45,892 bases of DNA from Candidatus Binatia bacterium. Lineage in GTDB: Bacteria; Desulfobacterota_B; Binatia; UBA9968; JAJDTQ01. The stretch is from NCBI GenBank assembly GCA_022827045.1, contig JAJDTQ010000122.1, forward strand, positions 1-45,892, in the 5' to 3' direction. The notes under the pieces are model-generated. The model had not been told where the DNA came from and searched no databases. It worked only from the letters and a program-made list of their open reading frames with translations. A program made the translations under genes and the position numbers. Shown here in pieces: positions 34,366 through 43,083 of the stretch (its first letter is position 1; each line of letters opens with the position of its first letter).

Positions 34366-35478
34366 TTGACGCAGGACCCCGGGATACCGTTACCCCGCTG
34401 GCTGGAAATCTTCGTCGTCCCGCTGGTCAACCTGGCCCTGGCGCTGTTGGTGGTGGCGCTGGTGTTCGTCGCCATCGGCGAGGATCCGTTCCGGGCTCTG
34501 GCTGTGATGGCGCAGGGCGCCTTCGTCTATCCCGGTTCCCTCGGCTACACCCTTTACTACACCACCAACTTCATCTTCACCGGCCTCGCGGTGGCGGTGG
34601 CCTTCCACGCCATGCTGTTCAACATCGGCGGAGAGGGGCAGGCCACGTTCGGCGGGCTCGGCGTCGCCCTGATCTGCCTCGCGCTCGACCCGTTCCTGCC
34701 CGGTGTCTTGGTGATCCTGCTGGCCATCGGCGGCGCAGCGGCGTTCGGGGCCGCCTGGGCGTTCATCCCGGGCTGGCTCCAGGCCCACCGCGGCAGCCAT
34801 ATCGTGATCACCACCATCATGTTCAACTTCATCGCCGCTGGACTCCTGGTCTGGCTGCTCTCGGGCATGCTGATGATGTCTGGGCAGGGTTCGCCTCAGA
34901 CCAGGAGCTTCGACGAGGCTACGTGGCTTCCGTTCGTCCATGACATCCTGCGCGTGGCCGGGCTGGAGGCCGAGCGCTCGCCGTTGAACATTTCCTTCTT
35001 CATCGCCCTCGCGGCCTGCGTCGGCGTCTGGCTGCTGATCTGGCGCACCAAGTTCGGCTATGCCCTGCGCACCATGGGTCACTCGGAGCCGGCGGCGGTC
35101 TACGCGGGGATCCCGGTGCAGCGAATCACCGTGCTGGCCATGGCGATTTCGGGCGCGCTGGCCGGCTGCATGGCATTGAACGAGGTCCTGGGAGCCCAGC
35201 ACAGGCTCGTCCTCAACTTCTCGGCCGGCTACGGCTTCACCGGGATCGCGGTGGCGTTGATGGGACGCAACCATCCCGTGGGGATCGTCATGGCGGCACT
35301 CCTGTTCGGAGCGCTCTACCAGGGAGGCGCGGAGCTCGACTTCGAGTTCAGGTCCGTCACCAGCGAAATGGTGCTGGTGATCCAGGGATTGATCATCCTG
35401 TTCTCGGGTGCGCTCGCGCACATGCCGGTGCCCTGGCTTGCCTGCCTGACCGACCGGTGGAGGCCGACCGATGCTTGA
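34366..35478 (+). CDS. ABC transporter permease (nucleoside type, YufP-like)
   Basis: This protein has 370 residues, starting at TTG 34366 right after the repeat element, with no ATG near. It has about nine to ten hydrophobic helices typical of the BPD_transp_2 family. Conserved segments are AMLFNIGGEGQATFGGLG near the start and FTGIAVALMGRNHPVGIVMAALLFGALYQGG in the loop that contacts the ATPase. It overlaps the second permease by 8 bases, a sign of coupled translation. Together the four genes form a nucleoside or nucleobase importer. Confidence 0.92.
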   Translation: MTQDPGIPLPRWLEIFVVPLVNLALALLVVALVFVAIGEDPFRALAVMAQGAFVYPGSLGYTLYYTTNFIFTGLAVAVAFHAMLFNIGGEGQATFGGLGVALICLALDPFLPGVLVILLAIGGAAAFGAAWAFIPGWLQAHRGSHIVITTIMFNFIAAGLLVWLLSGMLMMSGQGSPQTRSFDEATWLPFVHDILRVAGLEAERSPLNISFFIALAACVGVWLLIWRTKFGYALRTMGHSEPAAVYAGIPVQRITVLAMAISGALAGCMALNEVLGAQHRLVLNFSAGYGFTGIAVALMGRNHPVGIVMAALLFGALYQGGAELDFEFRSVTSEMVLVIQGLIILFSGALAHMPVPWLACLTDRWRPTDA

Positions 35479-36505
35479 GGCTTGGGTCGACACCCTCCGC
35501 ATCCTCGACGGGACGCTCCGGCTGGCGACGCCGCTGATCCTTTGCGCCGCCGCCGGGCTGGTCTCCGAGCGGTCGGGGATCATCGACATCGGCCTGGAGG
35601 GCAAGCTCCTGGCGGGGGCTTTCGCTGCTGCGGCGGCCGCGAGCCTGACCGGCTCCCCCTGGATCGGACTCGCCGCAGCGGTGGGAGTCGCGGTCTTCTT
35701 CGCCCTTGTGCACGGGTTCGCCTGCATCTCCCATCACGGCGAACAGATCATTTCCGGGGTAGCCGTCAACATCCTCGCGGCCGGGCTGACGGTGGTGGTC
35801 GGCATCGCGATCTTCCGGCAGGGCGGCCAGACGCCGCTGCTCGGGCCGGCGGAGCGGTTCGGCCCCATCCAGCTTCCCGGGGTGGACGCGGTGGCGGAGG
35901 TGCCGGGGGCGGGACCGCTCTATGCCGAGCTGATCTCAGGCCACAACGTATTGGTGTATCTCGCCCTGGTGGCGGTCCTTGGGGTCTGGTGGCTGCTCTA
36001 TCGCACGACCTTCGGGTTGAGGCTTCGGGCGGTGGGCGAAGCGCCGGAGGCCGTGGATACGGCCGGGGTTTCGGTCCCCTGGCAGCGCTACCGGGCCGTG
36101 GTCATCGCCGGCGTTCTGTGCGGCATCGCCGGGGCCTATCTCTCGACCGCCCACGGCGCCGGCTTCGTGCGCGAGATGTCGGCGGGAAAGGGCTTCATCG
36201 CCCTCGCCGCGATGATCTTCGGCAAGTGGCGTCCGGGCCTTGCGCTCCTGGCCTGTCTCCTCTTCGGCTTCCTCGACACGATCACGCCGAGGCTCGAAGG
36301 CGTGCGCCTGACGTGTTCCGACGGGAAGGCCGTCGAACTCCTCTTCACGCTGCTCGGCAGCGCCTGCGACGGCGCACCGCTCAGGCTACCCACCGCGCTG
36401 ATCCCGACTCTGCCGTACGTCTTCACGGTGATTCTGCTCGCCGGCTTCTTCGGGCGCGCCGTTCCGCCGGCCGCCCTGGGGACGCCGTACGTCAAGAAGC
36501 ACTGA
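35471..36505 (+). CDS. ABC transporter permease (nucleoside type, YufQ-like)
   Basis: This 344-residue second permease begins at ATG 35471, inside the previous stop. The family hallmark TPLILCAAAGLVSERSGIIDIGLEGKLLAGAF appears at the start, then MSAGKGFIALAAMIFGKWRPGLALLACLLFGFLD. The C-terminus ends at a helix and RAVPPAALGTPYVKKH. It is the last gene of the BMP operon. The next gene, DUF3891, is convergent after 26 bases. Confidence 0.93.
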   Translation: MLEAWVDTLRILDGTLRLATPLILCAAAGLVSERSGIIDIGLEGKLLAGAFAAAAAASLTGSPWIGLAAAVGVAVFFALVHGFACISHHGEQIISGVAVNILAAGLTVVVGIAIFRQGGQTPLLGPAERFGPIQLPGVDAVAEVPGAGPLYAELISGHNVLVYLALVAVLGVWWLLYRTTFGLRLRAVGEAPEAVDTAGVSVPWQRYRAVVIAGVLCGIAGAYLSTAHGAGFVREMSAGKGFIALAAMIFGKWRPGLALLACLLFGFLDTITPRLEGVRLTCSDGKAVELLFTLLGSACDGAPLRLPTALIPTLPYVFTVILLAGFFGRAVPPAALGTPYVKKH

Positions 36506-36531
36506 CACTGGTCAAGACGCGGTGCTCGTCG

Positions 36532-37350
36532 TCAATCGGTGATGTCGAAGTGCAACAGCGTCGCCGGAGTCTTGTAGTACGCCGCCCGGCAATCCGGTTC
36601 CGACTGGTACCGTCCGGGTTTCATCCGGCGCGTGCGGACGGAAACCCGAAGCGGCGCGACGTCAAAGGGGTAGGGGTCCATCTTGACCGAACCGTCGGCG
36701 TTGGGCGTGATACACAGCTCGACGGCGTCGTCGGGCGCGTAGGCGGCAGGGATGGGAGCCAAGCGCTCTTCCTTGAAGCCGGCGTCGCCGTACCCGTCGC
36801 AACAGAAGTAGAGCGACAGCAGGTCGAAGAGCTGCAGCATGCGGTAGTTGATCCACAGCTCGTCCTCGAAACCGGAATTTTCGGCGGCAAGGACCGCTTT
36901 GTCCTGTTGCTGCTGATCCTCCAGCTCGCGAAGCACGGTCCTGACCCCGTCGCTCAGGTCGCGGATCCGCGGCTTGGGACGGGTCAGGACGTCGTAGCGG
37001 CCGCGCCACAGGCCGGTGCGGTGCATGGAGACGAGCAGCCCGGCGTAGAGGTCATGGCCGCGCACCCAGTCCGCGTTTCGCCGGTAGGCCTTGAGCTCGG
37101 TGTCCTCGAATCCGGGGATCCGCTCACGGTGCCCGTAGGGACGACCCTTCTCCAGGTCCATCCGTGGCACGCCTTCCCACTCGCGGTATCCACTGTCGTG
37201 AAACGTGGTGGCGAAGACCATCGTGTCGTAGGGCCGGAGTCGTGCGAACCGGTCGTTGCCCCAGTGGGCGGCGAACTGCGCCGACAGCTCGGCGTGCTCT
37301 TCCTGCGTACTCACGTAGGTTGAACCGTCACCTGCTTCACGAATGACCAT
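36532..37350 (-). CDS. DUF3891 family protein
   Basis: This 272-residue soluble protein has a near-perfect ribosome site (AAAGGAGGTG) before the ATG. Recognisable DUF3891 features are the N-terminal STQEEHAELSAQFAAHWGN with a conserved His and FATTFHDSGYREWEG with the His-Asp pair. FDLLSLYFCCDGYG follows in the middle. The His/Asp pattern suggests a metal-binding HD-like helical core, but no activity is established. It lies between the BMP operon and the protease gene. Confidence 0.88.
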   Translation of the reverse strand: MVIREAGDGSTYVSTQEEHAELSAQFAAHWGNDRFARLRPYDTMVFATTFHDSGYREWEGVPRMDLEKGRPYGHRERIPGFEDTELKAYRRNADWVRGHDLYAGLLVSMHRTGLWRGRYDVLTRPKPRIRDLSDGVRTVLRELEDQQQQDKAVLAAENSGFEDELWINYRMLQLFDLLSLYFCCDGYGDAGFKEERLAPIPAAYAPDDAVELCITPNADGSVKMDPYPFDVAPLRVSVRTRRMKPGRYQSEPDCRAAYYKTPATLLHFDITD

Positions 37351-37732
37351 TCACGCACCTCCTTTACCCGCGGACTGTCCTTCTCATCTCAAATTCCTTC
37401 TCTCCGCGTCAAGGGCGGGTTGTGCCTGAGGCCCCCCGTTCTCTCTCCATCCGCCGATTGTCTCCAACCGTCCGTGGCCTACCTTTGCGGTGAGTTGCCC
37501 CAGGAAAAGATCGGTATCGGATGGTCCATGTCGAAAAGCCCTGGCGGCTACGGCTTCCGAAGGTCCCGCCGTGGGTCGGGCATCAGAACCCGAGCGGGAT
37601 TTTCTCCAGCGCGTCATATCAGGCGAGATGCGCCATGGCGCCCTGGAGGGAGTGATGATGGAGGCGGCGGCCCGGGCGTGAGGACTACCGTCGCGCCCGG
37701 GCCTACTTCGTCAACGGCTCCCGCCTTGCACG
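37351..37732. other. spacer without a supported gene
   Basis: This stretch of 382 bases holds short open frames on both strands. None has a ribosome site combined with a convincing protein pattern. Two plus-strand frames carry protein-like fragments (EPERDFLQRVISGEMRHGALEG and EDYRRARAYFVNGSRL) that could be remains of one decayed gene. No repeats or operators are seen. Confidence 0.5.
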
Positions 37733-38869
37733 TCAAGGATTCGTTGAGCCGATGATGGACACACCCAAGTTTTGGAGAATCGCGTTGATATCTATCGCGT
37801 ACGTCCAGTTTTCCTGCATACGTCCGTGACGGAGCTTCTCGCGCCATCCTCCCCATAACAGCGCGACTGGCCGGTGGTGGTCGTCGTCGGTGACAATGAG
37901 TTTTCCGCTATCTCCCTTGTCGCTGAACTGTTCGCCGTCTTCTCCAACAATCAGGTAGTCCGTATACTCTTTCATGACAGGATTGGCCCATGTTTCGACA
38001 GTCCAGCTGTAAGCAAACGCTGCGATGTGTCCCCTCTGAAATGATCTGGTTCGACCAACCGCAACAACCGGAGTGCCGAGCGGACCCAGGGTGTCCAAGT
38101 CGAGAGCGAGGGGGTCACCGAGTGTTGCCAACACGACGTCGTCGTTGTCGTTGACCAGCGGTAAACGTGGCTCGATATCCGACAAGGGAAAACCGGTCAG
38201 CAGTTCAGCGAACGCACAGTCAATTGTGAAATAAGCTTGCGGATCGTTCACGACTCCCGGAAATCGCACGTGGTCGGCAATTCGTTCAACGCCATGCTTC
38301 ACGCGGCCAAGTTCAATCCCGCCGGGTTCCGGAAACTCCAGCACGTCACCAACCGTGCCGGCTACGTGTTTGTTCGTGATGAACCCGACGTTCCCCGAAG
38401 CGTCTTGCGCGAAACAACCCAGCGTCCCGTACCAGCCGTCGGGGTGATAGAGCTGAGCGCCGGGCATGACGGCTTCAGTCCAACCCCTCAACTGCTCCAA
38501 CAGAATCACGCGGCCGCGACTCGAAAGCGACGGCGGCCCCAACAAGTCCTGTCTGGCAACCAGATTCACTGAACCGTAGCTTGCATCGGCAACGTCCAAC
38601 AAATTCACGTCGTAGTAAGAGTCGTACTTGCCGCCTTCGACCACATCCAACGGACAACGCAGCCCCCCCGGAGCCTCGATCTCGTCCTTGATGACCTGGG
38701 CACTGGGTAACCATTTCTTGTGTACCTTGCGTGGGACGAACACGATGACACACGGTTCTCCATCACCGTTCTTCAATCCCAGTGCGCTGCCGAGGTTATG
38801 AGTAATGGAGTCAATGTAGTCACGGTTGTGGTCCCGCAGCATCAATAGCTCTCGCAGGGTCTCCGCCAT
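37733..38869 (-). CDS. trypsin-like serine protease, no signal peptide
   Basis: This 378-residue protein is preceded by GGAGG. The chymotrypsin-fold triad is visible: His168 in FITNKHVAG, Asp217 in IDCAFAEL and Ser321 in SDKGDSGKL. The first 100 residues are an extra N-terminal domain with no signal peptide or membrane helix, so the protease should stay in the cytoplasm, unlike most bacterial trypsins. It follows the lipoprotein gene by 153 bases in the same direction and is probably in the third operator-controlled unit. Cytoplasmic trypsin-like proteases occur as effectors in NTPase-dependent conflict systems; here that role is inference. Confidence 0.82.
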   Translation of the reverse strand: MAETLRELLMLRDHNRDYIDSITHNLGSALGLKNGDGEPCVIVFVPRKVHKKWLPSAQVIKDEIEAPGGLRCPLDVVEGGKYDSYYDVNLLDVADASYGSVNLVARQDLLGPPSLSSRGRVILLEQLRGWTEAVMPGAQLYHPDGWYGTLGCFAQDASGNVGFITNKHVAGTVGDVLEFPEPGGIELGRVKHGVERIADHVRFPGVVNDPQAYFTIDCAFAELLTGFPLSDIEPRLPLVNDNDDVVLATLGDPLALDLDTLGPLGTPVVAVGRTRSFQRGHIAAFAYSWTVETWANPVMKEYTDYLIVGEDGEQFSDKGDSGKLIVTDDDHHRPVALLWGGWREKLRHGRMQENWTYAIDINAILQNLGVSIIGSTNP

Positions 38870-39022
38870 CGTAAGCGTCCTCCGTTTCGGTTGGATTGGA
38901 GATCAGGAAGGTGCATCCAGCTAGCCGCTTCATTCGATGATCGGGATCCGGACGCGACCATCAACACGGTTGGACGGGCATAGCCGATATCAAGCACCAT
39001 AGAGACAGATTTGCACGACAAC

Positions 39023-39559
39023 TTATTTCCGTTTTGAGGGATCCTTCTTCCGTATTTTCTGTATGTTCTTGAAACGTTCGGCGTCATTCTCTGTCACCGC
39101 CATCCCTTCCATAGCTTTATTGAGGCTATCCGGCTTGTCGTAGCCGAGCGTATTGTTAGGGAGACATGCCGGATTGTACATCAGGATCTCCACGGTGTTT
39201 CCGCGTTCGGCAGCAGCTTCACCGCTGCGCTCGATATTCGCCTTGGCAGCCGGATCGAGGGGTGTCGTCTCGACGACTCTTGGTTTGGTGGACAAGTCGA
39301 CCACCACCTTGCCGGCATCCTTTGCGCTAGCTTTCACGTCGAGGCTCACCGTGATTTTACAAGGATATACTCCGAGGACCTTGTCTCTCAGCTCCGCATC
39401 CAGGTCCGCGAACCCCTTGCCGATATCTTTCAGCGCTTCCGACACGGTGACATCTTGGGGTTCGACCACGTCACTCGGAAACCAGCTTGCGCACGCTGAC
39501 AGGAAGGGTACAGCAAGCACACTCACCATCGTGTGCATTATGGTTCGTCGCCTGATCAT
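39023..39559 (-). CDS. predicted lipoprotein, unknown function
   Basis: This protein has 178 residues from ATG 39559, chosen because GGAGGG lies just upstream. The N-terminus MIRRRTIMHTMVSVLAVPFLSAC ends in a lipobox (LSAC, Cys23), so it is lipid-anchored. The mature part starts with helix-like EALKDIGKGFADLDAELRDK, then a strand region (CKITVSLDVKASAKDAGKVVVDLS). It has another Cys (NPACLPNN) and a very basic tail (KNIQKIRKKDPSKRK). It is the first gene behind the third CGTACC-N4-GGTACG promoter. No family is recognised. Confidence 0.78.
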   Translation of the reverse strand: MIRRRTIMHTMVSVLAVPFLSACASWFPSDVVEPQDVTVSEALKDIGKGFADLDAELRDKVLGVYPCKITVSLDVKASAKDAGKVVVDLSTKPRVVETTPLDPAAKANIERSGEAAAERGNTVEILMYNPACLPNNTLGYDKPDSLNKAMEGMAVTENDAERFKNIQKIRKKDPSKRK

Positions 39560-39580
39560 GGGGCCCTCCAACGTAAATGC

Positions 39581-39626
39581 CGTACCTAATGGTACGACTT
39601 CTACACCCAACGGCCCCTTGTGTCAA
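39581..39626 (-). promoter_or_regulatory. promoter with CGTACC-N4-GGTACG operator, unit 3 (lipoprotein/protease)
   Basis: On the minus strand, TTGACA (39626-39621), 17 bases, TAGAAG (39603-39598), one base, then CGTACC-ATTA-GGTACG (39596-39581), 21 bases before the lipoprotein ATG. It shares the spacing and elements of the sites at 29255 and 31435. Between it and 39809 nothing else is supported. Confidence 0.85.
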
Positions 39627-39808
39627 GCTTGGTTTTCCGGCCATCACGTATCGCCCGCGGCCTTGATGTGCCGGGCACGGTTGCGACACGCGCAAGGCTC
39701 CTGCGCTCGGACGAGTTCTGCCACTCGTGCAGCGCGTGTGCGGCTGAACAGGCTGTCGAACGCTGGGGCTTCCCGGAACGTCACCGGGCCTGCCCGTCCA
39801 CCCGTTGC

Positions 39809-42016
39809 TCAGTCGCTCCGGAACCGCCGCAGCACGTTGTCGATCATGCGTGAGATGTTGTTGTCGAAGTCGTTGTGGGGGAGGCTCCCGCAGAACGTAA
39901 TCGAACCCACCGAGAACACCGCGCCGCCGTTGGGCGTTTCGAAGAACACGATCTCTGAGCGGAGGAGCTCCCGCGCTATGTCCGGACGCTTGCGGTGAAG
40001 GCTCACGATCTCCTCCGGGACCAGAATATGGGTGTCGTCGGGTTCTTCGGAGCGGGCGAGCACGAGGGCGTGGGAAGGCGATCCCAGGCGCGGGTCCAGC
40101 CGGTCGAGCTCGAAGCCCGCCGCGCCGCCCCCGCTCAGGCCGAAGTCGCCAAGGACCTCGTCGTCGATGCCCTCGAAGATCCAGGCGGCGCGTGGGTCGC
40201 GGGAACCGGGCAGGCGGCGGTAGCAGGTGCCGTGGAAGTCGCCTTGCGAGATGAATCCCACTCCCGCCAGGCGCTGGGGGGCGCGACCGTTGTTTCGCCA
40301 CAGCCCGCCGTAGGCGCCGTCGAAGGCGTTGTAGTACTCCCCGGGATCCGCCGACCAAGCGCGGATTCCGGTTTCGCCGCGGCGGATCTCGACGGCGCCG
40401 GGGAACTCCGGATTCAGCGCGACGCGCCAGTAGAAGCCGTTGCCGCCGAGGTACATCAGGCGCCCGCCCTGTTGGGTGTAGTCGGTGAGGGCGTCGAGCG
40501 AACGCGGAGTGTGGTACTCCGGGTGCGTGGTCGTCATCACCACCTTGTACGGCGCGATGGCGTCGACGCCGTCGGCGTCGACGTCCTCGTCGGTGATGAC
40601 GTCGAAGTCGTGGCCCAGCGCTTCCAGCCATGCCAGCAGGTGGGTGTCGGCGGGGAAATGGCGCAGGCAGGAACCGGCCTTGGGATCCGAGTAGGCCAGG
40701 AAGCCGGAGCGCTGGTTGATGATGGGGCGAAGCCGCGACGAATAGCTCACCCCGCTGCCGTCGCTGTGGTAGTTGTAGGTCGAGATCCCGTACTCGGTAT
40801 GCTCGTCCGGCGTCCAGGGTCGAGCCCCCCAGCGCGTGACGTGCTCGCGGTAGGCGTCGTTGAGTCTGCCCCGGGCGAAGTTGGCATAGACGATGTAGGT
40901 GAAGACGGGGAGGAGCACGCAGGCGCTTGACTGGGCCCGCCCCCGCGCGGCGCGCACGAAAAAGGGCACCATGTCCTCGTCCTCGCTGGCGCGCAGGCGT
41001 ACCGCGTAGACGCCGCTCCTGAAGTCCTCCGGCACCTCGAAGCTGAAGTCGGTTTCCCAGCCGCAGTCGTAGAGGTCGTCGTCGTGGAAATGGATGGCGC
41101 CGTAGTGCTCCGGGGCGTGGCGCCAGCACATCTCCTCGCCGGTCCAGCGCGAGCCTGTCATGGCGCGCGTCGGCAGGTTGACGGTCTCGCCGTGCATCGC
41201 GTGGGGGCCGGTGTCGACGATGCGCTTCGACGAAATCTCGTGGGAGAAGTCCCATGCCGCGACGACATCCCTGCCGGAGCCGGGAGCCTCGCCGGCGGCG
41301 CGGAACGCGGCGTCCGGGTCGAGCGCCGACTCCATCACCCGCGGCGCTTCGAGCTTGCCGTTGTAGTGATCGCAAGGCGTCGACCCCGCGCGCGCCGCGA
41401 ACAGGAGATCGCCGCTCCCCGCGCAGCTCTCGCCGAACGCGGCGGCAGCGGTGACGGTGCCGGAGTCGTCGACCATCATCGCCGGCGCGAACGGCTGCTG
41501 GCCAAGCGCAAGCTCGCCCTTGTCCGCGTCGTAGCTGAGGAAGACCCGGTACCAGGCGCGGGCGCGCAATTCCTTGCCGACGCTTGCGCTGTTCGTCCCG
41601 GTGCCGTCGCTCAAGGTGGCGGCGAGCGAACCTTTCTCGTCGATCTCGAGGGTGAAGCCCGCACCGGTAGCGGCGTCGACCCGTGACACCAGGCCCTGCC
41701 GGCGGGGGAGGACCGGCAGGGTAGGCCAGATGATCGCCGTCACCGTGAAGCTCCCAAGGGCGTCCAGGGGCGCGGCGCAGGCAATTCGCACGTAGGAGCC
41801 GCTGTGGATCGGCTGCACCCGCGACGGGTAGCGCCCGGCAAAGGCGGCGTCGACGGGTTCCTCGCGGATGCCGGGGCCGTCCGGGTTGGGGTCCCCGCTG
41901 ATGACGCGCACCAGGCGCGCCTCGTAGTCCTCGGACGCGGCGGAGCTCACCTTGAACGCGATGGTTTCGCCGGGGGCTACCGAATAGCGGTCGGCATAAG
42001 CGGTGATGGGAAGCAT
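39809..42016 (-). CDS. N,N-dimethylformamidase large-subunit-like protein
   Basis: This 735-residue protein has AGGAGA before its ATG. The first 280 residues are beta-sandwich/LamG-like (ITAYADRYSVAPGETIAFKVSS; SRWTGEEMCWRHAPEHYGAIHFHDDDLYDCGW follows). The C-terminal half matches the DMFase catalytic subunit. In it, EYGISTYNYHSDGSGVSYSSR and VVMTTTHPEYHTPRSLDALTDYTQQGGRLMYLGGNGFYWRV hold the Tyr residues and Glu expected for the unusual two-Tyr/one-carboxylate iron site. No separate small-subunit gene is seen. The substrate is likely an N-substituted amide rather than strictly dimethylformamide. The gene lies 10 bases after the MDR oxidoreductase gene on the same strand. Confidence 0.88.
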   Translation of the reverse strand: MLPITAYADRYSVAPGETIAFKVSSAASEDYEARLVRVISGDPNPDGPGIREEPVDAAFAGRYPSRVQPIHSGSYVRIACAAPLDALGSFTVTAIIWPTLPVLPRRQGLVSRVDAATGAGFTLEIDEKGSLAATLSDGTGTNSASVGKELRARAWYRVFLSYDADKGELALGQQPFAPAMMVDDSGTVTAAAAFGESCAGSGDLLFAARAGSTPCDHYNGKLEAPRVMESALDPDAAFRAAGEAPGSGRDVVAAWDFSHEISSKRIVDTGPHAMHGETVNLPTRAMTGSRWTGEEMCWRHAPEHYGAIHFHDDDLYDCGWETDFSFEVPEDFRSGVYAVRLRASEDEDMVPFFVRAARGRAQSSACVLLPVFTYIVYANFARGRLNDAYREHVTRWGARPWTPDEHTEYGISTYNYHSDGSGVSYSSRLRPIINQRSGFLAYSDPKAGSCLRHFPADTHLLAWLEALGHDFDVITDEDVDADGVDAIAPYKVVMTTTHPEYHTPRSLDALTDYTQQGGRLMYLGGNGFYWRVALNPEFPGAVEIRRGETGIRAWSADPGEYYNAFDGAYGGLWRNNGRAPQRLAGVGFISQGDFHGTCYRRLPGSRDPRAAWIFEGIDDEVLGDFGLSGGGAAGFELDRLDPRLGSPSHALVLARSEEPDDTHILVPEEIVSLHRKRPDIARELLRSEIVFFETPNGGAVFSVGSITFCGSLPHNDFDNNISRMIDNVLRRFRSD

Positions 42017-42026
42017 TTCGGGTCTC

Positions 42027-43007
42027 CTAGGAGTTGGTCAGAACGACCCTCCCTGTGCTCTTGCGGCTTGCCACCAGGTCCAAGGCCGCGTTGGCCTCGC
42101 CGAGGGGAAACTGGGCGCTCACCACCATCTCGAGCTGCTTCGAGCGCAGGTAGCCAAGCACCGCATCGCCGGCCGGCCGCAACACTTCCGGCCTTTCGTA
42201 ACGATGCCCGCCGGTACTGTAGCCGATGGCGGACTTGTTTCCGGCGTGCAGCAGATCGGTCGGAATCTGCCCGGCGACGCCGCTCGACCTGCCAAAGGCG
42301 ACGATGCGCCCCCACGGGGCCAGGCAAGCAAGGCTTTGTTCCGTAGCCCAGCCCCCTATCGAATCGAGTATCACATCGGCGCCCTTACCTCCCGTGATGG
42401 ACATGACACGGGATGCAACGTCTTCCGTCTGATACAGGATGACGTGATCGCAGCCGAGGCTACGGGCCAAGTCAGCCTTGGATTCGTCACCGACGGTGCC
42501 GATAACCGTGCCGGCGCCGAGCAGCCTGGCCAACTGGCAGGTGGTGGTCCCCACGCCGCCGGCCGCCGCGTGAATCAGCACCGATTCGCCCGCCGCCAAA
42601 CGTCCGGCCATGGTCAGCAGGTTGTATGACGTTACGCCATTGGTCGGGAAGGCCGCGGCCGAGACGAGGTCGATCTCGTCCGGCAGCGACCAGGTGATGG
42701 CGGCAGGCGCCACGACGATGTCGGCGTAGGTCCCGGTGAGCGAGATCGCCGTCACGCGCTCGCCGATGCGGAACCCGGTGGTTCCGGGGCCCAGGGCGAC
42801 CAGAGTGCCGGCGACGTCGTGTCCCGGAATGACGGGCGGTTTGCGAGGGGTATGGTAGTTGCCCCGGCGCATCTCGATGTCGCCGAAACTGACGGCGGTT
42901 CCCTCCATGCGGATCGCCACTTGCCCCTCGCCCGCAACGGGATCGGGAACATCTTCCGGCACCAGCTCTCCGCTTCCGCCTCTCTGGACAACCACCATCG
43001 CTTTCAT
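42027..43007 (-). CDS. MDR-family zinc-independent alcohol dehydrogenase / quinone oxidoreductase
   Basis: This protein has 326 residues from ATG 43007 (MKAMVVVQRGGSG). The MDR fold is clear: GroES-like N-terminal domain, PGHDVAGTLVALGPGTTGFRIGERV, the NADPH motif HAAAGGVGTTTCQLARLLGA, and LDSIGGWATEQSLACL. The zinc-binding Cys cluster is absent, which puts it with the quinone oxidoreductase/zeta-crystallin group. It follows the E1 beta gene by 76 bases on the same strand and overlaps no neighbour. It may reduce a carbonyl or enone made in the same pathway. Confidence 0.9.
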   Translation of the reverse strand: MKAMVVVQRGGSGELVPEDVPDPVAGEGQVAIRMEGTAVSFGDIEMRRGNYHTPRKPPVIPGHDVAGTLVALGPGTTGFRIGERVTAISLTGTYADIVVAPAAITWSLPDEIDLVSAAAFPTNGVTSYNLLTMAGRLAAGESVLIHAAAGGVGTTTCQLARLLGAGTVIGTVGDESKADLARSLGCDHVILYQTEDVASRVMSITGGKGADVILDSIGGWATEQSLACLAPWGRIVAFGRSSGVAGQIPTDLLHAGNKSAIGYSTGGHRYERPEVLRPAGDAVLGYLRSKQLEMVVSAQFPLGEANAALDLVASRKSTGRVVLTNS

Positions 43008-43083
43008 TTCCGGCACCTGTTCTTCGACAGACCGGATCCGCCACTCTTGGCGGAACCGTTTCCGGGAGTGTCTCGGCTGTGCG

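Noticed and set aside
37490..37681. Plus-strand frame of 63 codons
   Set aside because: No clear ribosome site and no family pattern over its length.
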